Part shown: piece by piece, positions 51,711 to 60,202 of the stretch
How positions within the stretch are numbered: position 1 is the stretch's first letter
How the letters are laid out: each line of letters begins with the position of its first letter
From: Mycolicibacterium vinylchloridicum
GTDB lineage: Bacteria; Actinomycetota; Actinomycetes; Mycobacteriales; Mycobacteriaceae
DNA length: 64,000 bases
Reading direction: 5' to 3'
Assembly: GCF_013404075.1 (NCBI RefSeq)
Contig: NZ_JACBJQ010000014.1
Span: 82,672 to 146,671 of the forward strand
The notes under the pieces: model-generated
Told to the model about the DNA's origin: nothing
The model's database searches: none
What the model saw: only the letters and a program-made list of their open reading frames with translations
Made by a program: the position numbers and the translations under genes

Positions 51711-52031
51711 GTGGCCCTTCCCCAGTTGACCGACGAGCAGCGTGCAGCCGCGTTGGAGAAGGCTGCTGCCGCGCGTCGCGCACGAGCTGAGCTCAAGGAT
51801 CGGCTCAAGCGTGGTGGCACCAACCTCAAGCAGGTGCTCAAGGACGCTGAGACCGACGAGGTCCTCGGCAAGATGAAGGTTTCCGCTCTGCTGGAAGCCC
51901 TGCCCAAGGTGGGCAAGGTCAAGGCGCAGGAAATCATGACCGAGCTGGAGATCGCCCCGACACGCCGCCTGCGTGGCCTCGGCGATCGGCAGCGCAAGGC
52001 ACTGCTGGAAAAGTTCGACTTCACCGCTTAG
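51711..52031 (+). CDS. mihF: Mycobacterial integration host factor (mIHF)
   Basis: A 106-aa nucleoid-associated protein, unrelated in fold to E. coli IHF, that binds DNA in mycobacteria and is used by phage L5 integrase. The core [39 protein letters not shown] contains the helix-two-turn-helix-like DNA-binding region. I chose GTG 51711 ([11 protein letters not shown]) with GGAGG about 8 nt upstream, the length found experimentally in M. smegmatis-type mIHF. It is followed 5 nt later by gmk. Confidence 0.95.
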   Translation: MALPQLTDEQRAAALEKAAAARRARAELKDRLKRGGTNLKQVLKDAETDEVLGKMKVSALLEALPKVGKVKAQEIMTELEIAPTRRLRGLGDRQRKALLEKFDFTA

Positions 52032-52036
52032 CGGCG

Positions 52037-52660
52037 GTGAATGCCGGCGGAGGGCCGGACAGCGCGGGCGTCACGCCCGACCACCGCGGCCGTGGCCGAG
52101 TGGTGGTGCTGTCCGGGCCGTCCGGGGTAGGGAAGTCGACAGTCGTCCGCTGCCTGCGCAAGCAGGTGCCTGACCTGCATTTCAGTGTGTCGGCAACCAC
52201 CCGGGCCAGGCGCGCGGGTGAGGTTGACGGCGTCGACTACCACTTCGTCAGCCCCGAGCAGTTCCAGCAGCTGATCGATAATGGTGACCTGCTCGAATGG
52301 GCGGAGATCCACAACGGGCTGCAGCGCTCCGGCACACTGGCGGCGCCCGTCGCCGACGCTGTGGCCGCGGGGCGGCCCGTCCTGATCGAGGTCGATCTGG
52401 CCGGGGCCGAAGCCGTCAAACGGGCGATGCCCGAGGCCCTGACGGTGTTCCTGGCGCCGCCCAGCTGGGAAGTGCTCGAACAACGGCTGAGGGACCGGCG
52501 CACCGAAACCCCGGAGGCGATGGCGCGCCGATTGGACACCGCCCGCGCAGAGCTGGCCGCTCAGGGTGGGTTCGATGTCGTCGTCGTCAACAGCCAATTG
52601 GATTCGGCCTGCGCCGAATTGGTATCGTTGCTGGTTGGCATCGAAAATTCGGAAGATTGA
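52037..52660 (+). CDS. gmk: Guanylate kinase
   Basis: A 207-aa kinase phosphorylating GMP to GDP with ATP. The P-loop is [13 protein letters not shown] near residues 23-35; the GMP-binding region shows [21 protein letters not shown], and the lid region [16 protein letters not shown]. It starts at GTG 52037, 5 nt after mihF. Family length is normal. rpoZ follows 43 nt downstream. Confidence 0.96.
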   Translation: MNAGGGPDSAGVTPDHRGRGRVVVLSGPSGVGKSTVVRCLRKQVPDLHFSVSATTRARRAGEVDGVDYHFVSPEQFQQLIDNGDLLEWAEIHNGLQRSGTLAAPVADAVAAGRPVLIEVDLAGAEAVKRAMPEALTVFLAPPSWEVLEQRLRDRRTETPEAMARRLDTARAELAAQGGFDVVVVNSQLDSACAELVSLLVGIENSED

Positions 52661-52703
52661 TGCGCGATCCAGACTCCACACATCCGTTAGGAAGAAGTTC
52701 TAC

Positions 52704-53006
52704 GTGACGCAAGCCAGCACGGATCACTACGATCCGGCCCCGGGTGCCGCAACCGCATATGACACGCCGCTGGGCATCACCAACCCGCCCATCGACGAGT
52801 TGCTGGACCGGGTGTCGAGCAAGTACGCGCTGGTCATCTATGCCGCCAAGCGCGCCCGTCAGATCAACGACTATTACAACCAGCTCGGCGACGGCATCCT
52901 CGAGTACGTCGGTCCGCTGGTCGAGCCCGGCCTTCAGGAGAAGCCGCTGTCGATCGCGCTGCGCGAGATCCACGGCGACCTGCTCGAGCACACCGAAGGC
53001 GAGTAG
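52704..53006 (+). CDS. rpoZ: RNA polymerase omega subunit
   Basis: A 100-aa omega subunit that binds beta-prime and stabilises RNA polymerase. The N-terminal tail is followed by the conserved [35 protein letters not shown] (about residues 33-67). The C-terminal IREI-like segment [19 protein letters not shown] matches mycobacterial omega. I chose GTG 52704 since the open frame upstream is a shadow of gmk. The sequence is unusually conserved compared with its neighbours. Confidence 0.95.
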   Translation: MTQASTDHYDPAPGAATAYDTPLGITNPPIDELLDRVSSKYALVIYAAKRARQINDYYNQLGDGILEYVGPLVEPGLQEKPLSIALREIHGDLLEHTEGE

Positions 53007-53028
53007 CCCACCAAGCCCGGGCTAGTTG

Positions 53029-54273
53029 ATGAACCGCAAGCGGATCATCGTCGGCGTTGCCGGAGGCATCGCCGCCTACAAGGCATGCACGGTCGTCCGT
53101 CAGCTCAGCGAGGCCGGGCACGACGTGCGCGTCGTGCCCACCGAGTCGGCATTGCGGTTCGTCGGCGCCGCCACGTTCGAGGCGCTGTCCGGACATCCGG
53201 TCCGCACCGGCGTCTTCTCCGACGTCGACGAGGTTCCGCACGTCCGGCTCGGGCAGGAAGCTGACCTCGTCGTCGTCGCACCGGCCACCGCCGACCTGCT
53301 GGCCCGCGCCGTGTCAGGCCGCGCCGACGACCTGCTTACCGCGACCCTGCTCACCGCCCGCTGCCCGGTGCTGTTCGCGCCGGCCATGCACACCGAGATG
53401 TGGTTGCACCCGGCCACCGTCGCGAACGTCGCGACGTTGCGCGGCCGCGGCGCGGTCGTGCTCGAACCCGCGTCCGGGCGCCTCACCGGCGCCGACACCG
53501 GCCCGGGACGACTGCCCGAGGCCGAGGAGATCACCACCTTCGCCGAGCTGTTGCTGGCCCGCGGTGACGCGATGCCCTACGACCTGAGCGGCGTCAAGAT
53601 GCTGGTGAGCGCCGGCGGCACACGTGAGGCCATCGATCCGGTCCGCTTCATCGGCAACCGCAGTTCCGGCAAGCAGGGCTACGCGGTCGCCAGGGTCGCC
53701 GCCCAGCGCGGCGCCGACGTCACGCTGATCGCGGGCAACACCGCCGGACTCGCCGAGCCCGCCGGTGTGCACGTTCTGAACATCACCTCGGCGGCCCAAC
53801 TGCACGAGGCGATCACCAAGCACGCACCAGAGGCCCACGTGCTCGTGATGGCCGCGGCCGTCGCGGATTTCCGGCCGGCTCATGTTGCCGCGAGCAAGAT
53901 CAAGAAGAAGCACGACGTGGTGGATGCGCCGGCCATCGAGTTGGTGCGCACCGACGACGTGCTGGCCGGTGCGGTACGCCTGCGCGCCGACGGCCAGCTG
54001 CCGAACATGCGCGCTATCGTCGGCTTTGCCGCCGAGACCGGCGACATGGAAGGTGACGTCCTATTCCACGCCCGGTCGAAGCTGGCCCGAAAGGGCTGCG
54101 ATCTGCTCGTCGTCAACGCCGTCGGTGACGGCCGCGCGTTCGAGGTGGACAGCAACGACGGGTGGTTGCTGGGCGCCGACGGCACCGAGACCGCGCTGGA
54201 GCACGGGTCGAAGACGCTGATGGCAAGTCGTATCGTGGACGCAATCGCCACGCTTCTGCGGCGCGAGGCCTAG
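53029..54273 (+). CDS. coaBC: CoaBC: phosphopantothenoylcysteine decarboxylase / synthase
   Basis: A 414-aa bifunctional flavoprotein of CoA biosynthesis. The N-terminal CoaC (decarboxylase) domain begins RIIVGVAGGIAAYKA with VAPATADLLARA and PAMHTEMW; the C-terminal CoaB (synthetase) domain starts about residue 190 with VLVSAGGTREAIDPVRFIGNRSSGKQGYA and continues with MAAAVADFRP and KIKK. ATG 53029 is preferred to the adjacent TTG 53026. An AG-rich ribosome site is weak. 119 nt separate it from metK, which has a structured leader. Confidence 0.95.
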   Translation: MNRKRIIVGVAGGIAAYKACTVVRQLSEAGHDVRVVPTESALRFVGAATFEALSGHPVRTGVFSDVDEVPHVRLGQEADLVVVAPATADLLARAVSGRADDLLTATLLTARCPVLFAPAMHTEMWLHPATVANVATLRGRGAVVLEPASGRLTGADTGPGRLPEAEEITTFAELLLARGDAMPYDLSGVKMLVSAGGTREAIDPVRFIGNRSSGKQGYAVARVAAQRGADVTLIAGNTAGLAEPAGVHVLNITSAAQLHEAITKHAPEAHVLVMAAAVADFRPAHVAASKIKKKHDVVDAPAIELVRTDDVLAGAVRLRADGQLPNMRAIVGFAAETGDMEGDVLFHARSKLARKGCDLLVVNAVGDGRAFEVDSNDGWLLGADGTETALEHGSKTLMASRIVDAIATLLRREA

Positions 54274-54313
54274 CGGGTTTCCATTTAGAGGAAAAGTGCG
54301 CGGAACACTTGCG

Positions 54314-54387
54314 CGGGACGTACCGTCCCGGTTTGGTCTGTCAGGGGCGAAGATATGATTCGCCAAACTAAGCATTCGAAGGGAATG
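54314..54387 (+). promoter_or_regulatory. Structured leader upstream of metK
   Basis: Three helices can form in the 119-nt gap. CGGGACG (54314-54320) pairs perfectly with CGTCCCG (54324-54330). GTTTGG (54331-54336) pairs with CCAAAC (54363-54368), which competes for two bases with GGCGAA/TTCGCC (54346-54351 and 54359-54364). CATTC (54373-54377) pairs with GAATG (54383-54387) and holds the ribosome site GAAGGGA. I do not recognise a known SAM riboswitch class. Regulatory function is inferred. Confidence 0.4.
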
Positions 54388-54392
54388 ACACT

Positions 54393-55601
<1,209 letters not shown>

Positions 55602-55605
55602 GCCG

Positions 55606-57084
55606 CTAGGCGGTAAACCGGTAGTCGTCGAGCGGGAATCGGCGGCTGTGCCAGTACGCCTCGACCGTGCTGGCCGGCCGTAGCGGTACGTCGCCGTTCT
55701 TGTCGAAGTAGTAGCTGTTGGCCAGCTTGCAGCTGTCCTGCCAGAAGATCTGGCGATGCCGCTTGGCCATCATCGACGCGAAGAACCGGTCGTTGGCCTC
55801 GCTGGTCACCTCGATGCGGGTGGCCCGCTTGCGGCGAGCCTGCTTCAGACAGCGCACGATGTGGTGACCCTGCGCCTCGATCAGCGCGAAGTAGGACGAC
55901 CCGACATAGCCGTACGGCCCAAACACCGTGAACATGTTCGGGAAGCCCGGCACGCTGACGCCCTCATAGGCCTGCAGCCGGTTCTCGTCCCAGAACCGGG
56001 CCAGCGACTGCCCGCCCAGCCCGGTCACCGGATACGTCGGCACGCTGTCGGTGTCCATCACCTTGAATCCGGTGGCCAGGATCAGGACGTCGACGTCGTA
56101 GGACCCGCCGCCGGCGGTGGTGACCCCCGAGCCGGTGATCTTCTCGATCGAGTCGGTGACGAGATCGACGTTGTCGCGGTTGAACGTCGACAGATAGGTG
56201 TTGTGGAAGCCCGGCCGCTTGCAGCCGACGGCGTAGCGCGGGGTGAGCTTGTCGCGCACCGCCGGATCGTCAACCTGCTTGCGCAGATAGGCTTTTCCCA
56301 CCTCGGACATCTGGCGGGCCAGCGGGTTGACGGTGAAATAGTGCGCGGCCAGCGGGAACGTCAACTCGACGTAGGCCTGGCTGATCAGTCGCTGGAGCGA
56401 CTTGCCGCCCGGCACCCGCATCGCCCACCGGGCGGCCCGCGATATCGGCAGATCCGCCTTCGGGAAGCACCAGATCGGGGTGCGCTGAAACACGGTGAGC
56501 CGCTGGGCAATCGGTGCGATCTCGGGGATCACCTGTACCGCGGACGCGCCGGTGCCGATGACGGCGACCCGTTTGCCGGTCAGATCCTGGTCGTGGTCCC
56601 AGCGGGCGGTGTGCATGGTCAGCCCGGCGAACGAGTCGACCCCGTCGATATCCGGCAGCTTGGGGATGGTCAGCACACCGCTGGCATTGATCAGGTACCG
56701 CGCGGTGAGCACTTCACCGGAGTCCAGCTCGACTCGCCATATGTCGTGCTGCTCGTCGAACACCGCGCCAGTCACCTTGGTGTTGAACCGGATTCGGTCG
56801 CGCAGTGCGTATTTCTCCACGCAGTGCTCGGCGTAGGCGCGCAGTTCGCGGCCGGGTGCGTAGGTGCGCGACCAGTGCGGGCTCTGCTCGAAGGAGAACT
56901 GGTAGGAAAATGACGGAATGTCGACGGCGATGCCGGGATAGGTGTTCCAGTACCAGGTCCCGCCGGGGCCTTCGCCGGCTTCGACGATCTGGTAGTCCCG
57001 CAAGCCGGCCTTGTCGAGCAGGATCGCCGAGCCGATACCGGAGAAGCCGGCGCCGACGATCAGCGTCTCGTGGTCGGGGTTCAT
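55606..57084 (-). CDS. Baeyer-Villiger-type flavoprotein monooxygenase (Rv1393c-like)
   Basis: A 492-aa FAD/NADPH monooxygenase, the same length as M. tuberculosis Rv1393c. FAD motif GAGFSG (residues 11-16), BVMO fingerprint F152-A-G-L-T-M-H158-T-A-R-W162, and NADPH motif GTGASA (177-182). Such enzymes insert oxygen next to ketones or oxidise sulfur compounds; the substrate is unknown. I chose ATG 57084 (MNPDHET) over the upstream open frame from 57120. It lies after metK as in M. tuberculosis, and an SDR gene lies 41 bp upstream on the same strand. Confidence 0.92.
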   Translation of the reverse strand: MNPDHETLIVGAGFSGIGSAILLDKAGLRDYQIVEAGEGPGGTWYWNTYPGIAVDIPSFSYQFSFEQSPHWSRTYAPGRELRAYAEHCVEKYALRDRIRFNTKVTGAVFDEQHDIWRVELDSGEVLTARYLINASGVLTIPKLPDIDGVDSFAGLTMHTARWDHDQDLTGKRVAVIGTGASAVQVIPEIAPIAQRLTVFQRTPIWCFPKADLPISRAARWAMRVPGGKSLQRLISQAYVELTFPLAAHYFTVNPLARQMSEVGKAYLRKQVDDPAVRDKLTPRYAVGCKRPGFHNTYLSTFNRDNVDLVTDSIEKITGSGVTTAGGGSYDVDVLILATGFKVMDTDSVPTYPVTGLGGQSLARFWDENRLQAYEGVSVPGFPNMFTVFGPYGYVGSSYFALIEAQGHHIVRCLKQARRKRATRIEVTSEANDRFFASMMAKRHRQIFWQDSCKLANSYYFDKNGDVPLRPASTVEAYWHSRRFPLDDYRFTA

Positions 57085-57124
57085 CGCCCCAGGGTGACCG
57101 CTGGCCGTACCGAAAGGCAAGGGT

Positions 57125-57874
57125 CTAGATGACGAATCCGCCGTCGACGTTCCAGGTCACCCCGGTGACATACCCGGCCTCCGGAGAGGCCAGGTAGGCC
57201 ACCGCGCTGGCGATATCACGCGGCTGGCCATAGCGGCCGACGGCGATGAACGGGCGTACCTGATCGGAGAACCCGCCCACCTCGGGGTTCATGTCGGTGG
57301 CCACCGGTCCCGGCTGGATCGTGTTGATCGTGATGCCGCGGGGGCCGAGCTCGCGGACCAGACCGCGGGTGAGGCCGGCGACCGCCGCCTTGGTGAGGGC
57401 GTACACCGCCAACCCGTTCATGGGGACCCGGTCGGCGTTGACGCTGCCGATCGTGACGATCCGGCCGCCCTCGCCCAGATGCGGGACGGCCCGCTGGATC
57501 GCTGCGAACACACCGCGGACGTTGACAGCGATCAGCCGGTCGAACTCCTCGAGCGGAAAGTCTTCGATGGTCCCGGCGACGGCGATGCCTGCGTTGTTGA
57601 CCAGGATGTCCAGACCGCCCAGCGCGGAGACGGTCTCGTCGACCGCGGCGGCGATCGCGGCAGGGTCGGCGCTGTCGGCCCGAATCGCGACCGCAGACCC
57701 CCCGGCGGCGACGAGTTCGTCAGCCAGGGCCTGAGCGGTCTGCGCGGAGGACTGATAGGTGAACGCGACCGCGGCACCGTCGGCGACAAGGCGCCGCACG
57801 ATCTCGGCGCCGATCCCGCGGGAACCGCCGGTGACCAGTGCGCGCCGGCCGGCCAGGGGAGTGGGAGCGGTCAT
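57125..57874 (-). CDS. Short-chain dehydrogenase/reductase (3-oxoacyl-ACP reductase-like)
   Basis: A 249-aa classical SDR: TGGSRGIG (residues 15-22), NNAG (93-96), Ser144, Tyr158 and Lys162. No acidic residue ends the second strand (VAFTYQSS), so NADP(H) is likely. It resembles FabG-type reductases but no lipid-synthesis genes are near. Start ATG 57874 (MTAPTPLAG) has GGAGG-type sequence just upstream. It probably shares a transcript with the downstream Baeyer-Villiger-type monooxygenase; together they could oxidise an alcohol to a ketone and then to an ester, which is an inference. Confidence 0.88.
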   Translation of the reverse strand: MTAPTPLAGRRALVTGGSRGIGAEIVRRLVADGAAVAFTYQSSAQTAQALADELVAAGGSAVAIRADSADPAAIAAAVDETVSALGGLDILVNNAGIAVAGTIEDFPLEEFDRLIAVNVRGVFAAIQRAVPHLGEGGRIVTIGSVNADRVPMNGLAVYALTKAAVAGLTRGLVRELGPRGITINTIQPGPVATDMNPEVGGFSDQVRPFIAVGRYGQPRDIASAVAYLASPEAGYVTGVTWNVDGGFVI

Positions 57875-57990
57875 CGGGGTCCTCCGTTGCTTGACTGTCG
57901 GGAGCCATTGGATTGGCAACTCTGAACAAGCGGCTGGAGGTACAGATCATTCCCGTTGGGCCTGAGCCACATTCGCCGGCGGGTACGCGA

Positions 57991-58031
57991 ACAGCCCGGC
58001 CGTCGGCTCGGTGCCATGACGGCCGGGCTGT
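57991..58031 (-). terminator. Strong hairpin, probable terminator of the hemophore-like gene
   Basis: The 14-nt arms at 57991-58004 and 58018-58031 are perfect inverted repeats (ACAGCCCGGCCGTC with its complement), with a 13-nt loop that can itself pair GGC with GCC. The hairpin lies 20 nt after the hemophore-like gene stop on the minus strand. There is no clear U-run, as with many mycobacterial intrinsic terminators. It could also act for transcripts from the left. Confidence 0.75.
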
Positions 58032-58050
58032 CCCGGTGAGTGGTGCGGAG

Positions 58051-58446
58051 TTAGCCGACGAACTGATCGAACGCCCACTGGTACTGGGGCGGGACGACCT
58101 GAACGCCGCACTGCTTCTGCAGCGTGCCCAGCGGGGCCAGCAGCGCGGTGAACTCCTGGTATTCCTGCGGATTGGCCTGCGCGTAAGCCTGGATGGTCTG
58201 GGCGGCCTGGGCACGGGGCTGCAGCGCCGCGCTCATCAGCATCCGCTGACCGTCCGGATGGGTATTCAGGTAGCCCTGAATCTGCCCCTGCGAGTTGGCG
58301 ACCTGGGCGTCGATGGCGGGCTGGCTGCAGTCAGGCGCGGCGAGCGCGGCCGGAGCGGCGATGAGCGCCGATGCCAGACCGGCGGTGATGGCGCCGAAAC
58401 AGATGCCGAGTGTTCGCCGGGTTCCGGCGGCTTCAGCAATTTTCAT
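58051..58446 (-). CDS. Hemophore-related secreted protein (Rv0203/Rv1174c-like family)
   Basis: A 131-aa exported protein. The signal peptide is followed by AAPAALAAPDCSQ, with cleavage probably at residue 36 or 37. The mature part has VANSQGQIQGYLNTHPDGQRML, the HPD/HPE-containing motif of the mycobacterial hemophore-related family, and two cysteines (about residues 39 and 113) that could form a disulfide. Family members are small helical proteins; Rv0203 carries heme, but heme binding here is not shown. A strong hairpin follows the gene. It is upstream of the SDR on the same strand but separated by that hairpin and 176 bp. Confidence 0.8.
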   Translation of the reverse strand: MKIAEAAGTRRTLGICFGAITAGLASALIAAPAALAAPDCSQPAIDAQVANSQGQIQGYLNTHPDGQRMLMSAALQPRAQAAQTIQAYAQANPQEYQEFTALLAPLGTLQKQCGVQVVPPQYQWAFDQFVG

Positions 58447-58542
58447 GAGGTAAATCCCTCCACATTGTGAATTCTGTTGCCATTGTGGCCTGTCCGGACG
58501 GTCCCGACAAGGTTGCTGCTCGCAGTGCTTTTCTTCAGCTGC

Positions 58543-59469
58543 TCATGCGTGCAACGCTGCGCGCAGAGCGGCCAATCCACGTTCGGCCGCCTCGGTGGCG
58601 GCCGGAACGACCCCGGCGTAACCGAGATAGCCATGCACCAGTGTGTCGGCCAAATGCAGCTCGACCGTTACACCGGCGGCGGCCAGAAGTTCGGCGTAGC
58701 GGGCGCCGTCGTCGCGCAGCGGGTCGTGGCCTGCGACGGCGATATACGCCGGCGCCAGGCCGGACAGGTCTGCGGCCCGGCCGGGAGCCAGACCCGCAGG
58801 CGGGTTCGACAGGTCGGCCTCACCGGCGTACCACCTGCTGAACGCGTCGATGGCGCCCCGGTCGAGCACCGGCGCCTCGGCGTTCTCCGCGAATGACGGC
58901 AGCGAGTTGTCCCACATCGTCGACGGGTACCAGAGCAGCTGGAAGGCGATCGGCGGCCCGTCGTTGTCACGCGCCAGCTGGGCCACCACCGCCGACAGTG
59001 TGCCACCGGCCGAATCCCCCGCGACCGCCAGCCGCGAGCCGTCCGCGCCGAAGCTGCCGGCGTTGGCGGCCACCCAGCGGGTGGCGGCCCAGACGTCGTC
59101 GACGGCGGCGGGATAGGGGTGCTCGGGAGCCAGCCGATAGTCGACCGACACCACCACGGTGCCGGCGCCGACCGCGTGGTTACGGGCCGTCCCATCGTGG
59201 GTGTCCAGGTCGCCGACAGCGAAGCCGCCACCGTGGAAATACATCGTGACCGGCGGATTGAGTGTGCCGGAAGGCCAGTAGACCCGGACCGGGATCGGGC
59301 CGGCGGGGCCGTCGATCTGGTGGTTCTCCACCCGCAGATCGGGATGAACCGGACGGCGCGGCAACTCCCGCAGCCGCCGTCGCGCCTCGTCGATTCCACC
59401 GTCGACGGTCAATTGGAACGGCACCGCTTCCAGTACCTTCTGCAGGATGGCATCCACCGGCGGTCGCAT
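58543..59469 (-). CDS. lipH: HSL-family carboxylesterase LipH
   Basis: A 308-aa hormone-sensitive-lipase-family esterase. The oxyanion motif HGGG is at residues 79-82 (YFHGGGF), the nucleophile is Ser153 in GDSAGG, and the acid and base are in GHDPLRDDG and LVHGYL. It is closely similar to the M. tuberculosis LipH (Rv1399c), which hydrolyses short-chain esters. I chose ATG 59469; an ATG at 59490 adds seven residues. It is divergent from the YhhN-family gene. Confidence 0.92.
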   Translation of the reverse strand: MRPPVDAILQKVLEAVPFQLTVDGGIDEARRRLRELPRRPVHPDLRVENHQIDGPAGPIPVRVYWPSGTLNPPVTMYFHGGGFAVGDLDTHDGTARNHAVGAGTVVVSVDYRLAPEHPYPAAVDDVWAATRWVAANAGSFGADGSRLAVAGDSAGGTLSAVVAQLARDNDGPPIAFQLLWYPSTMWDNSLPSFAENAEAPVLDRGAIDAFSRWYAGEADLSNPPAGLAPGRAADLSGLAPAYIAVAGHDPLRDDGARYAELLAAAGVTVELHLADTLVHGYLGYAGVVPAATEAAERGLAALRAALHA

Positions 59470-59497
59470 CAGCCCACCGTACTTACGCACCCCGACA

Positions 59498-60166
59498 ATG
59501 TGGTGGCTAGCCGGTGCCGTGGTCGCAGTCGGCTATGGGATCTTCCTGGTGATCACCGCCCTGCGGTTGCCGGAGAACTCCATGCTCACCGGCCAATTCC
59601 CCGGCCAGCCCGCCGCCAAGGCACTGATGGCCGTGCTGCTCGCGGTCGCCGCGCTGTGGCACCGGAAAGCCCGCGAGCGGCGCTGGCTGATCGCGGCACT
59701 GCTGTTCTCGGCGGGCGGCGACTTCTTCCTCGCGATGCCATGGTGGCAACCGTCGTTCGTGCTGGGGCTCGGCTCGTTCCTGGTGGCCCACCTCTGCTAC
59801 CTGGGCGCGCTGCTGCCGCTGCGCGCCGCCAGCGGGCCTCGCCTGGTCGCGTCGGCGGTCGTGGTGGTCGCGTGCGTGAGTTTGCTGGTCTGGTTCTGGC
59901 CTCGCCTGGTCGCCGACGGGCTGACCATCCCCGTCGTGGTGTACATGGCCGTGCTGGCGGCGATGGTGTGCTCGGCATTGCTGGCCCGGCTGCCCACGCC
60001 GTGGACCGCGCTGGGGGCGGTGTGTTTTGCGATCTCCGACGGCATGATCGGCATCGGCCGCTTCGTCCTGGACTCCCAGGCGCTGGAAGTGCCGATCTGG
60101 TGGGCGTACGCGACCTCGCAGGTGCTGATCACCGCCGGCTTCTTCTTCGGCCGTGACACCGCCTGA
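59498..60166 (+). CDS. YhhN family membrane protein, lysoplasmalogenase-like (Rv1401 ortholog)
   Basis: A 222-aa integral membrane protein with about eight hydrophobic helices. The family signature includes [29 protein letters not shown] and [12 protein letters not shown], where conserved Asp residues may form the active site; animal TMEM86 proteins of this family hydrolyse lysoplasmalogens. The substrate in mycobacteria is unknown. Start ATG 59498 was chosen because homology begins at MWWLAG. It is divergent from lipH by 28 bp and 36 bp upstream of priA. Confidence 0.85.
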   Translation: MWWLAGAVVAVGYGIFLVITALRLPENSMLTGQFPGQPAAKALMAVLLAVAALWHRKARERRWLIAALLFSAGGDFFLAMPWWQPSFVLGLGSFLVAHLCYLGALLPLRAASGPRLVASAVVVVACVSLLVWFWPRLVADGLTIPVVVYMAVLAAMVCSALLARLPTPWTALGAVCFAISDGMIGIGRFVLDSQALEVPIWWAYATSQVLITAGFFFGRDTA

Positions 60167-60202
60167 CTGAAAGTCTGTCGGCGCCGTCGTTAGTCTTCGA
60201 CG

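Noticed and set aside
51241..51783. Extended open frame upstream of the secreted Gly/Pro-rich protein
   Set aside because: The signal peptide starts at ATG 51240; the upstream part runs through the gap and into mihF and shows no domain.
54274..54392. SAM riboswitch upstream of metK
   Set aside because: Helices are present but the conserved core sequences of the SAM classes I know are not visible; kept only as an unclassified structured leader.
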